This document shows, piece by piece, positions 33,192 to 40,276 of a DNA stretch of 64,000 nucleotides. Source of the stretch: Streptomyces tendae (lineage in GTDB: Bacteria > Actinomycetota > Actinomycetes > Streptomycetales > Streptomycetaceae); assembly GCF_014650435.1 (NCBI RefSeq), contig NZ_BMUY01000011.1, positions 245,456 to 309,455 on the forward strand, written 5' to 3'. The notes beneath the pieces were generated by a model that made no database searches, was not told the origin of the DNA, and saw nothing but the letters and a program-made list of their open reading frames with translations. Each line of letters opens with the position of its first letter. Within the stretch, counting starts at the first letter, position 1. The position numbers were made by a program, and so were the translations under genes.

Positions 33192-33455
33192 ATGCCCGAG
33201 CTGCACTTCGACGGCGAGACCGTCGTAAAGACCGCCACCTCCTACGCCCGCGACCTCGCCGAGCGGACCCTGTCCACGGCCGTCGTCGCCGCTGGCGGCG
33301 TAGCCATCGCGGCCGGCCCGGCCGACATGTTCCACGCCAGCTTCTGGCAGACCATGGCCGCGGCCGGAATCGCGGCTGCCGGGTCCCTGCTCAAGGGGAT
33401 GCTGGCCCGCGCGTTCGGCACCAAGAACTCCGCGAGCCTGGCCAAGGGCGTCTGA
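33192..33455 (+). CDS. Putative holin, 87 aa
   Basis: ATG immediately after the endolysin. Charged N-terminal helix, two hydrophobic segments (about 27-44 and 50-65) and a basic C-terminal tail: the topology of a small class II type holin. The position directly after the endolysin supports it. It would form the lysis-triggering membrane lesion. Confidence 0.75.
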   Translation: MPELHFDGETVVKTATSYARDLAERTLSTAVVAAGGVAIAAGPADMFHASFWQTMAAAGIAAAGSLLKGMLARAFGTKNSASLAKGV

Positions 33456-33536
33456 TGTGGGGCGCGGTGGGCGGCAGTCGGCCGCTCACCGCCCCTTCGC
33501 GCACCACCCCCCACCGCGCACCATCGGAGGACGCCT

Positions 33537-33869
33537 GTGGACGCTGCGACGCTCGGCGCTGTCGGAACCATCGTCGTCGGGCTCGCGGTGGCCGCCGCCG
33601 CTCTGTACGGGCATCGCGGCGCCAATGCCGCCTCACAGTCCGGCGCCGTCCTCGGCGGCTACTCAACGCTCGTCGACAACCTCCAGGAGGAACGGAACAC
33701 GCTGCAGGCAAAGGTCGCCGAGAACGACCGCCTCTTGACTGCGGCGTACGCCGAACTCACCAGAGAACGCGCCGACAAAGCGGAGCTGCACGCGCGGATC
33801 GCGGAACTCACCAATGAGAACGCCCGGCTGCGTGAGCGGATCATCGAACTAGGGGGACAGCCCACGTGA
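33537..33869 (+). CDS. Membrane protein with coiled coil, 110 aa
   Basis: GTG with GGAGGA upstream (33526-33531). One N-terminal membrane helix (about residues 5-25) followed by a long charged coiled coil (about 45-105). Lies in the lysis cassette and could be a second holin, an antiholin, or a spanin-like factor. Its stop overlaps the next GTG by 4 nt. Confidence 0.65.
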   Translation: MDAATLGAVGTIVVGLAVAAAALYGHRGANAASQSGAVLGGYSTLVDNLQEERNTLQAKVAENDRLLTAAYAELTRERADKAELHARIAELTNENARLRERIIELGGQPT

Positions 33870-34579
33870 GTCGTCATGGTCAGCCCGTCCTCGCGCAGCG
33901 GTGGCGGTCCCTCGCAGTCGCGGCGGTGCTGCTCGTGCTGGCCGGCGCGGTCGTTCTGGTGTGGCTGCGGATCGACGCGGAGGCCCGCCGTGCGGATCAG
34001 CTGGCGTCGGAGGCGGACCGCCGCGGCGACGCCGTGTCGACGTTGGCCGGGGACGTGCGGGTGCTGCGCCAGCAGGTCAAGGACGAGGGGAAGACACCGG
34101 CCGCGCCGGACCCGGCTGTGGCGGTGGACGATCTGCCTGCGCGGGCGGAGGTGCCGGTGCCGATCCCGGGGCCGAAGGGTGACCCTGGCCGTCCGGGCCG
34201 GAACGGCTCGCCTGGGCCTGCCGGTGAGGACGGCTCGCCGGGCGAGGACGGTACGGACGGAGCACCGGGCGAGGCCGGCGAGCCTGGTGCGGCCGGGGCC
34301 GACGGCACGGACGGCGTGCAGGGACCGCAGGGCGAGCCCGGCCCGGCTGGACCGGCAGGGCCTGCGGGGCCGGCCGGACCGCAGGGTGAGCAGGGGCCGC
34401 GCGGCGAGCCGGGCCCGGCCGGACCGAACTGCCCGACGGGGTACAGCCTCCAGCCGCCGGCCGACGACCCTGATGCGCTGGTCTGCCGCCGGGATAGCGC
34501 ACCGGAAGACGACGGCTCGCAGGCGCCGACGAGCCCGCTCGCGCTGGCCTTGGATCCGTCTCGCAGGCAGTACCCGTGA
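33866..34579 (+). CDS. Membrane-anchored collagen-like protein, 237 aa
   Basis: GTG overlapping the previous stop. A membrane helix (about residues 16-34), a coiled coil (36-73), a Pro-rich linker, then 29 uninterrupted Gly-X-Y triplets (about 102-188) and a tail with two cysteines (CPTGYSLQPP...VC). The triplets are rich in GPA, GEP and GED, as in bacterial and phage collagen-like proteins. It would form a trimeric stalk projecting from the membrane. Unusual in a lysis cassette; a late-expressed surface role is possible. Confidence 0.75.
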   Translation: MSRHGQPVLAQRWRSLAVAAVLLVLAGAVVLVWLRIDAEARRADQLASEADRRGDAVSTLAGDVRVLRQQVKDEGKTPAAPDPAVAVDDLPARAEVPVPIPGPKGDPGRPGRNGSPGPAGEDGSPGEDGTDGAPGEAGEPGAAGADGTDGVQGPQGEPGPAGPAGPAGPAGPQGEQGPRGEPGPAGPNCPTGYSLQPPADDPDALVCRRDSAPEDDGSQAPTSPLALALDPSRRQYP

Positions 34580-34584
34580 AGCTT

Positions 34585-34617
34585 GGCCCTCATCGCCCCC
34601 GGCGGGCGGTGGGGGCC
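34585..34617 (+). terminator. Strong terminator of the late operon
   Basis: 34585-34598 pairs along its full length with 34604-34617 (two G-U pairs), loop 5 nt, followed by GTTTCGT. It lies just after the collagen-like gene and immediately before the end of the minus-strand regulator at 34624, so it may act in both directions. Confidence 0.75.
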
Positions 34618-34623
34618 GTTTCG

Positions 34624-35478
34624 TCATGCCCGGGGGTTGAGCGCCCGCCGCGCGCGGCCGATCGCGTTCTGCGCGTCGGCCCCGTACACCGCGGACTCCC
34701 GCAGCGTCTCCCACGTCCGCAGGTACGTGGCCACGCTGGCCGGGTCGTCGATCCACAGCTCCGCGTGCCAGTTCTCCACGATGACCTGCTGGTCGTCGTA
34801 CACCCAGAACGCGGTGGCCGGGGGGATCTTCACCGACGCCGACAGCGGGACGATCCCCAGCTCCACGGTATCCAGCCCGACGACGCCGGCCAGCCGGTCG
34901 AGTTGAGCGGCCAGCACTGCGGGCGGGCACACGAGCGCGCGCAACGCAGGCTCCCACAGCAGGAGATGGAACCGCTTCGACGAGTCGTAGAGCGCCTCCT
35001 GCCGCTGGATCCGGGACCGCACGGCAGCCTCGGTGTCGCGCGGACTGCGCTGGAGTTCCGCGTACCGGGTGAAGATCGACCGCGCGTAGTCCGCGGTCTG
35101 GAGGATCCCGAAGACCATGGAGGTCTCCCAGCCGCGGAACAGGCTGGCGTCCGTGTGGGCGCTCAGGTGGGTGTCCTGCACCGCCTTGTGCCCGGAGGCC
35201 AGCTGCCGCCGCCACGACCGGATGTGCGACTCGAAGCCCCGCAGCCGGGCCACGAGTTCGTCATAGGCGTCCGGCTGCCCGGTGCCGTCCGCCCACCGGC
35301 GCAGGTCGTCGGGTGTGGGGGTCTGCCGGCCGTTTTCCAGGCGGGAGACCTTCGACTTGTTCCAGCCGTGCTGCTCGGCGAGCTGGGCACCGGTGAGACG
35401 GCCGCCGGGCGCGGAGAGCCGGAGTTCTCGGAGGCGTATCCCGAGAGCTTCGCGCGCCTGCTGGTAGTCCGTGCTCAC
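34624..35478 (-). CDS. XRE-family regulator with DUF5753 domain, 284 aa
   Basis: ATG start. Helix-turn-helix in residues about 10-65 (LGIRLRELRLSAPGGRLTGAQLAEQHGWNKSKVSRLENGRQ in pattern), then the DUF5753 domain (about 85-275) with its SMVFGILQTADYAR and LLLWEPALRAL segments. In Streptomyces these DNA-binding proteins pair with a small partner gene and control it. In this prophage, together with the DUF6879 gene beside it, it is a candidate for the immunity or lysis-lysogeny switch. Confidence 0.85.
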   Translation of the reverse strand: MSTDYQQAREALGIRLRELRLSAPGGRLTGAQLAEQHGWNKSKVSRLENGRQTPTPDDLRRWADGTGQPDAYDELVARLRGFESHIRSWRRQLASGHKAVQDTHLSAHTDASLFRGWETSMVFGILQTADYARSIFTRYAELQRSPRDTEAAVRSRIQRQEALYDSSKRFHLLLWEPALRALVCPPAVLAAQLDRLAGVVGLDTVELGIVPLSASVKIPPATAFWVYDDQQVIVENWHAELWIDDPASVATYLRTWETLRESAVYGADAQNAIGRARRALNPRA

Positions 35479-35491
35479 CGGTACCCCTTGT

Positions 35492-36247
35492 CTACTGTGC
35501 TGCTGGCAGCCGCTCCGCGTACTCGGTGTACGGGACGGCGTGGTGCATCGCCGCGTCGCGGGCCATGGCGTACCGCAGGACGGCGGCCGGTTCCCTGATC
35601 AGCTCGACGTTGATCAGGTTGTCGGCATCGTCGAAGTTGAGCAGGGCGACGAGCCTGGAGTCAAAGATCCAGAAGTCCTCTTCGGGCAGGCCAAGCCCGT
35701 CGGCGGTCGCACGGTCAAGGTTATGGATGGCCTCGCCCACAGAGCTGTTACGGCGCGCGTTCTCCAGGAGGTAGAGCTGCCCCGTGGTGGGCGGCTGATC
35801 GATGACGCGGACGCGTTCGAACTTCTTCCCCAGCGCGGCCTGTTCGCGCCGCTCGGCGCACCACTCCAGGTCCGCACCGGACCAGTCGACGGGCTCACCG
35901 CGGGTGAACTGCGCGTAGGTGGGGGCCGTCTCGTCGGAGGCGTACCGACTGCGCGTCTCCAGCCGCCAGGCCGTGTGCTCGAACACGGTGAACAGCCGGT
36001 CGAACTCGTCGAGGCTGATGATGTCGGGCTCTCGACCGGTGTCCTTCGGCCCGAAGTCAATGAGCAGCGTGCGGGGGACGACGATGGGCACCTCGCCCGG
36101 CCCGAGATGCCGCAGCTTGGCGATGTCCTCCTGCCCGGTCAGCGGCGGCCCGTGGACGATGACGTCACCGGAGTCCAGGTCTTCGTGGATGGATGGGCAG
36201 CCGTTGACTCCGCTGCCGGTGCCGTTGAACCGCAGTCGGCGTGCCAT
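35492..36247 (-). CDS. DUF6879-family protein, 251 aa
   Basis: ATG start; the stop lies 14 bp before the XRE gene's start, so the two form an operon. The C-terminal DUF6879 part has ISLDEFDRLFTVFEHTAWRLETRSRYASD and EEDFWIFDSRLVALLNFD in pattern. In Streptomyces DUF6879 genes nearly always stand beside XRE/DUF5753 genes; the molecular function is not established. An N-terminal extension (about residues 1-70) is unusual for the family. Confidence 0.8.
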   Translation of the reverse strand: MARRLRFNGTGSGVNGCPSIHEDLDSGDVIVHGPPLTGQEDIAKLRHLGPGEVPIVVPRTLLIDFGPKDTGREPDIISLDEFDRLFTVFEHTAWRLETRSRYASDETAPTYAQFTRGEPVDWSGADLEWCAERREQAALGKKFERVRVIDQPPTTGQLYLLENARRNSSVGEAIHNLDRATADGLGLPEEDFWIFDSRLVALLNFDDADNLINVELIREPAAVLRYAMARDAAMHHAVPYTEYAERLPAAQ

Positions 36248-36340
36248 GTCTCTCCCCTTCGCCGTGGTGGTGGATGCCCCCAGCCTCTACCAGCCGGCCG
36301 CCGCCTGCCCCGTGTTCAGTGGCCTCAGATCCGCAACAAC

Positions 36341-36382
36341 GCGCAATCTCGCGAAGTGGCCTTGCAACTCTGCGCAACCTCG
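36341..36382. promoter_or_regulatory. Direct repeats in divergent control region
   Basis: GCGCAATCTCG (36341-36351) and GCGCAACCTCG (36372-36382) lie 31 bp apart, with additional GCAAC copies at 36333 and 36364, in the 172-bp space between the divergent DUF6879/XRE operon and the plus-strand gene at 36420. They fit binding sites of the XRE regulator; this is inferred. Confidence 0.5.
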
Positions 36383-36419
36383 ATGGTGCCCGCCGGTCGG
36401 CCGCTCTTAACGTCCCGAT

Positions 36420-36623
36420 ATGGCCAACACGCAGTCGACCGACGTCGACCCCTTCATGGCCGTCGAGTCCCTCCGTGCAGCCCTCGACGGCGCCGGCATC
36501 GTCCTGCCCTCGCTCGGCGTGGACGCCGCGTCGCCGAGCCTCGCTCTGGTCGATCTGGGCCGGGTCCGGGCCGACGTCGCGCTGCGCCTGGCCGACGCCT
36601 TGCAGAGGGGGAACGCAGCATGA
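36420..36623 (+). CDS. Small partner protein of XRE/DUF5753, 67 aa
   Basis: ATG 36420 with no ribosome site, so probably leaderless. A short, acidic helical protein (MAVESLRAALDGAGIVLPSLGVD...). Such short proteins accompany XRE/DUF5753 genes in Streptomyces. The divergent layout suggests it is controlled by that regulator. Overlaps the next ATG. Confidence 0.6.
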   Translation: MANTQSTDVDPFMAVESLRAALDGAGIVLPSLGVDAASPSLALVDLGRVRADVALRLADALQRGNAA

Positions 36624-36811
36624 GCGCAACCGCCGAGACCGGAGACGGGCTACGCGCCATTGGCTGGTGCGCCTGGCACAAGGACATCGCCGACGGCGTC
36701 CGCGTCATCCAGGTCGACGAGCAGGGCTCCGGGCCCGGCGGCGTCCGCCGAGCCTGCCAGCCCTGCATCAACAAGCACGACCTGGTCCCGTTCGCAGAGC
36801 GGCCCCTGTGA
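36620..36811 (+). CDS. Small putative zinc-binding protein, 63 aa
   Basis: ATG overlapping the upstream stop. Has a GWCAWHKD segment near residue 15 and ACQPCIN near 45 (a CxxH and a CxxC), which could make a zinc site. The following 60-aa gene has the same design (GYCSWHN and CIHC), suggesting duplication. Confidence 0.6.
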   Translation: MSATAETGDGLRAIGWCAWHKDIADGVRVIQVDEQGSGPGGVRRACQPCINKHDLVPFAERPL

Positions 36812-36993
36812 TGGCCACCGCAGACGCCCCCACGACATCGGGCTACTGCTCGTGGCACAACCAGGTCGAGGACCACGTGCAGCGCATCCAGCTCAGCGAG
36901 GCAGGCAGCGGCGGCAAGGTGCACTACGCCTGCATCCACTGCATCCGGATCTGGAAACTCACCCCCTACGAGGATGAGGACCAGGACCAGTGA
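36811..36993 (+). CDS. Small putative zinc-binding protein, 60 aa, paralogue
   Basis: ATG overlapping the previous stop. Repeats the neighbour's CxWH...CxxC layout, with VRVIQVDEQGSG of the neighbour paralleled by VQRIQLSEAGSG here. The two probably arose by duplication. Function unknown. Confidence 0.6.
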   Translation: MATADAPTTSGYCSWHNQVEDHVQRIQLSEAGSGGKVHYACIHCIRIWKLTPYEDEDQDQ

Positions 36994-37190
36994 GCACGGC
37001 CCTGCCCGACGCGGCCACCCTGTCCCGTCCGGTCTACTCCGGCTGGGCGTGCGTGCACTGCGGCGAATCCCTCGCCCGCGGCGGCACCCCCGCCGGCCGC
37101 GCGACCGGGCAGATAGGCGCCGTCCGCCTGGACGTCGACGTCTACCAGTGCATGCCTGGTCGTGGCTGCGCAGCCACCAGCACCACCTGA
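36990..37190 (+). CDS. Small CxxC protein, 66 aa
   Basis: GTG overlapping the preceding stop by 4 nt. WACVHCGES near residue 20 and a later QCMPGRGC give at least four cysteines and one metal site. It ends the small plus-strand operon; a hairpin follows. Confidence 0.55.
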   Translation: MSTALPDAATLSRPVYSGWACVHCGESLARGGTPAGRATGQIGAVRLDVDVYQCMPGRGCAATSTT

Positions 37191-37240
37191 GACTCCGCCT
37201 CTGGCACGATTCCACGCCGGCCGTGCCGGGAGCGGAACCC

Positions 37241-37277
37241 GCGGCCCGTCTCCGCGCCCCCGTCGGGGGCGGGCCGC
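37241..37277. terminator. Terminator between convergent units
   Basis: 37241-37248 pairs with 37270-37277, with a second stem of CCCCC/GGGGG inside. It lies 50 bases after the 37190 stop. Confidence 0.6.
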
Positions 37278-37340
37278 TCACAGGCTCCTGGCCGCCAGTC
37301 AGGGGGACACCGTTGGTGTCGGCCTTCCATCCGGAAGGGG

Positions 37341-37376
37341 GCGGCTGCCCGTGCCGAAGCTCCACCGGGCAGCCGC
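37341..37376 (-). terminator. Terminator of the small XRE gene
   Basis: 37341-37351 is exactly complementary to 37366-37376 (11 bp, 14-nt loop), just beyond the stop of the minus-strand gene at 37379. Confidence 0.65.
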
Positions 37377-37378
37377 CG

Positions 37379-37612
37379 TCAGCCGACCAGATCCCGCAGC
37401 GGCACGTCGAGGACCCGGGCGATCCGCAGCAGCGTGAAGTACGTCGGGTTGTGACGGCCGGATTCGATCTTCTGAAGAACGTTGCGGCTGATGCCGGCGC
37501 GGAGGTGCAGCTGCTCTTGAGAGATCCGTCGAGCACGGCGCGCGGTGCGGATTCGGTCGCCGAGGACGCGGCTGTGCTCGTAGAGCCAGGCGTCGTCTTC
37601 GGGTGGGTGCAC
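37379..37612 (-). CDS. Small XRE-family regulator, 77 aa
   Basis: GTG start. An almost bare cro/C1-type helix-turn-helix (IRTARRARRISQEQLHLRAGISRNVLQKIESGRHNPTYFTLLRIARVL in pattern). A TAGGAT -10-like hexamer (37642-37637) lies upstream, leaving a short leader without an obvious Shine-Dalgarno. Between the immunity region and the integrase, it may control integrase or excision (inference). Confidence 0.8.
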   Translation of the reverse strand: MHPPEDDAWLYEHSRVLGDRIRTARRARRISQEQLHLRAGISRNVLQKIESGRHNPTYFTLLRIARVLDVPLRDLVG

Positions 37613-37636
37613 TCGACAAACGCTCTGACGAAGATC

Positions 37637-37642
37637 ATCCTA
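37637..37642 (-). promoter_or_regulatory. Candidate -10 element of the small XRE gene
   Basis: TAGGAT on the minus strand, 24 bp upstream of the GTG. No clear -35 at 17-18 bp. The 249-bp gap 37,613-37,861 is also unusually A/T-rich for this DNA between 37,630 and 37,700; apart from this and the integrase terminator nothing else is recognised there. Confidence 0.4.
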
Positions 37643-37829
37643 AGTCAGCACGTTAAAGTGGGCATTTCCTGGATGCGACGCAACCCCTTCGACAAGGAAA
37701 CACACGTTCGAGTGACACGCCGCGTAAGGATCTTGCACAGGGCAACCTTGTGCGCCAAGGGTGGAATCACACCCTCCCCTGAACCGGCCGACCGTCGTAC
37801 TGCCCCCCAGGCTGCGACGGCCCGGCCAA

Positions 37830-37858
37830 GGCGCCCCCGGCATGGGTCCGGGGGCGCC
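37830..37858 (-). terminator. Integrase terminator
   Basis: 37830-37840 is exactly complementary to 37848-37858 (11 bp, 7-nt loop), four bases beyond the integrase stop. Confidence 0.7.
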
Positions 37859-37861
37859 GCC

Positions 37862-39538
37862 CTACTTCCAGTCGATCAGGATCGTCGACTTGTCGAAGTA
37901 CGTCCCGTCCGGCTGCCGCCCCGGACGCGCCTTCCCCACCCGCACACGCATCACGTAGTCGACCGCCGCCCGCCGCCGCGACAGATCGAACACGTCGTTC
38001 CACACCTGCTCCGGATCGTCAGCGGCCAGCAACTCGGCCACCGGGTTCGCGGCCACCGCGTCCTTCATCTGATCCTCCGCAGCGTGCAGCCGCTTCCGCG
38101 CCTCCCCCGACGCGACCCGCCACTCCTGCATATCCATCTCGTTGCGGCCGAGCGCCGCAGCCAGCTCATCCAGCTTGGCCCGCGCCCGCCGCATGTCCTT
38201 GCGCACCTGCGCCACGTCCACAACCGGCTCGCTCCGCCGCGCGAACAGAGCCGCCGCGTCCTCCTCCTGCAGCCGCCGGAAGAAGTGCAGCAGCACGTAG
38301 TCGTCCAGGCTCTGCCCGTCCCGGACCACGCACCCGTTCTCGCACCGGTACGCCGGCTCTTTGTCGCCCACCCGACCGACGGGCTGCTTCCCCGTCTTCT
38401 TCTTCCGCGACACCGGGCGGGGGAATCCGGTGAGCTTCGCCGTGCCGCACTCGCCGCACTCGTAGATGTTGCTGCCGAGGTACTTCCGCACGTTCGACCC
38501 GGACGTGTACCGGCTCGGGTCCTCGAGGACCGCCATGGCGCTGCGCCACGTCCCCTCGTCGGTCAGCGCCATCCAGCCGCCTCGGCCCGCGATCTGGCCC
38601 CGGTGCTGGAGCAGGCCGGCGTTCCGGGGCCGCATGAGGATCGTCCGCACCTGGTTGACGTCGGGTGCCTTGCCGCGGCTGGAGACGAAGCCTTGGCCCG
38701 CCCATCCTCTGGCCGTGCCACTCAGCGATGCGCCGACCACCACGGCCTCCAGCGCCGGGTGGACGGCAGAAGCCTCGGACCCCTCGGCGAACTCCGCGGG
38801 CACCCGGCACTGGTCACAGACGAAGTCCACCCGGAGCGCGTCCCGCGCGTCACAGGCCTGGCACACCAGGTCACGGGTGAACCTGCCGGCTGCCTCGCAC
38901 TCCTCGCACGTGCGCCGCATGGTGAACCCGTCCGGGCCCTCCTGGTGGCAGCGCGGGCATTCGAGCGTGCGCGGGGTGACGCCGTCGGCCTCGTAGCCGA
39001 ACGGACGGGGGCCGCCGCTGTACTCGCCGTGCGACGCCTTCTGGTCGCGGGCCCGCTTCGAGCGTTCGATCATCCGCTCAACCTCGTAGCGGGCCTGGAC
39101 GCCGAGCTGCCGGGCGATCATCCGGCCGGTCGCGGTGGACAGGTCGAGGTGGCCGGCCTTCACGGTGCGGGTGTCGATGGTGCGGGGGGAGCATACGTCG
39201 ATGTACTCCTCCAGCTCGACCGGGGAGCGGTGGAGGCGGTCGGTGTGCCAGGCGAGGACGCAGTCCGCTTCGCCGTTGCGGAGCCGGGTGAGCATGTCCT
39301 TGTAGTCGGGCCGCGGCTTGCCGGAGTACGCGCTGAGGTCGTTGTCCTCGAAGACCTTGACGATGCGGTACTCGACGGCAGGGGTGGAGAGCTGCTCGGC
39401 GAGCTGGCGCATGTCGTCGAGCTGGCGCTCGGTGGCGAGGTGGGCGCCTTCGCGGTCCTCGCTGATGCGGGCGTACGCGAAGCAGCGGATGACGCGGCGC
39501 GCGGCGGTGTCGGTGGCGGTCTGCAGGCTTCTGGGCAC
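37862..39538 (-). CDS. int: Large serine integrase
   Basis: 558 aa. Catalytic resolvase domain (about 15-165) with the nucleophile Ser26 (FAYARISEDRE) and arginines such as R101 of the DRLHRSP motif. After it comes an insert with four CxxC motifs at C194/C197, C211/C214, C226/C229 and C241/C244, then the recombinase domain, a zinc ribbon (C361, C364, C399, C403) and a coiled coil (about 440-500). Inserts phage DNA by attP x attB crossover. GTG start without a good SD; the 5' end abuts the attachment junction, as usual. Confidence 0.93.
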   Translation of the reverse strand: MPRSLQTATDTAARRVIRCFAYARISEDREGAHLATERQLDDMRQLAEQLSTPAVEYRIVKVFEDNDLSAYSGKPRPDYKDMLTRLRNGEADCVLAWHTDRLHRSPVELEEYIDVCSPRTIDTRTVKAGHLDLSTATGRMIARQLGVQARYEVERMIERSKRARDQKASHGEYSGGPRPFGYEADGVTPRTLECPRCHQEGPDGFTMRRTCEECEAAGRFTRDLVCQACDARDALRVDFVCDQCRVPAEFAEGSEASAVHPALEAVVVGASLSGTARGWAGQGFVSSRGKAPDVNQVRTILMRPRNAGLLQHRGQIAGRGGWMALTDEGTWRSAMAVLEDPSRYTSGSNVRKYLGSNIYECGECGTAKLTGFPRPVSRKKKTGKQPVGRVGDKEPAYRCENGCVVRDGQSLDDYVLLHFFRRLQEEDAAALFARRSEPVVDVAQVRKDMRRARAKLDELAAALGRNEMDMQEWRVASGEARKRLHAAEDQMKDAVAANPVAELLAADDPEQVWNDVFDLSRRRAAVDYVMRVRVGKARPGRQPDGTYFDKSTILIDWK

Positions 39539-39590
39539 GGAGCCAGACTGCCAGAACAGCAGTTACTTTGGGAGATGTTCGGCTTCAGCA
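39539..39590. other. attR region (right prophage-host junction)
   Basis: Sequence is phage leader of the integrase up to about 39,565 and reads as host substrate-binding-protein codons from about 39,575. The core crossover dinucleotide cannot be located without the left end or the empty site. Confidence 0.65.
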
Positions 39591-40276
39591 ACATGACGTC
39601 CCTGCTGATCGCCCAGTCGAACGACGTGCCGGTGAAGGCGGTGGCCAACGGCATCGCCTCGACCGGTGAGGTGGGCAAGGACTTCGAGGCGCTCACCGTG
39701 AAGGGGGACAGCCCGATCCGGTCGCCGAAGGAGCTGGCGGGCAAGAAGGTCGCCATCAACACGCTGAAGAACATCAACGAGACCGCGGTGCGGGCCTCGG
39801 TGCGCAAGGCGGGCGGCGATCCCGACGAGGTGGAGCTGGTGGAGCTGGCCTTCGACCAGATGCCGGCCGCGCTCGACGCCGGACGGATCGACGCGGCGAT
39901 GGTGGTGGAGCCGGCGCTGGCCACGATCAAGAGTCAAGGAGGCCGGGAGATCGCCTCCCCCATGATCGACGTGGCGCCCGACCTCACCGTCGCCATGTAC
40001 TTCACCTCGGCCAAGTACGCGAAGGAGCAGCCGGGGGTGGTGAAGAAGTTCCAGGCGGCCACCGCCGAGTCCCTCGCGTACGCCGACGCGCACCCCGACG
40101 AGGTCCGGGAGATCGTCACCACGTACACGAAGATCCCGGCGGACGTGCTGGCGAAGGTGACGCTGCCGAAGTGGCCGGCCGAGCCCAACCGCGCGGGTGT
40201 CGAGGAGCTGGCGCGGCTCGGCGAGGCCGACGGCCTGTTCAAGCGGGCGCCGGACCTGGACGAGCTGCTGCCGTGA
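39575..40276 (+). pseudogene. ABC transporter substrate-binding protein, 5'-truncated by prophage
   Basis: The frame encodes the C-terminal about 233 residues of a NitT/TauT (SsuA/ThiY-like) periplasmic-binding protein: FGFSNMTSLLIAQSNDVPV, SPKELAGKKVAINTLKNINE and VVEPALATIKSQGG are in family pattern. Signal peptide and about the first 90-110 residues are missing; they should lie left of the prophage. An ATG at 39,575 touches GGGAG but spacing is too short for efficient use. The stop overlaps the permease start (GTGA). Substrate unknown: sulfonates, nitrate or thiamine precursors all belong to this class. Confidence 0.85.

Larger units (their letters stand above)
1..39574. mobile_element. 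Integrated siphovirus-type prophage (left end outside window)
   Basis: The region holds a syntenic tailed-phage genome: small early genes, terminase, portal, scaffold, coat, connectors, tail chaperones with a frameshift, tape measure, tail tip, lysis genes, repressor-like genes and a serine integrase. The integrase start at 39,538 is followed within about 40 bp by the interior of a host substrate-binding-protein gene, so the right attachment junction lies between 39,539 and about 39,590. No left junction is visible. The exact crossover bases cannot be set without the left end. That this is a prophage rather than a free phage follows from the host genes to the right. Confidence 0.93.

Noticed and set aside
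33866..34579. Collagen-like protein considered a tail fibre
   Set aside because: N-terminal membrane helix and place after the holin genes make virion incorporation less likely, though not excluded.
37862..39590. Integration next to a tRNA gene
   Set aside because: No tRNA-like sequence is found at the junction; the site is within a protein-coding gene, normal for serine integrases.
36974..40276. 1,100-codon plus-strand open frame crossing the integrase and the host junction
   Set aside because: Chance open frame antisense to the integrase; only its last about 233 codons correspond to a real protein (the truncated binding protein).
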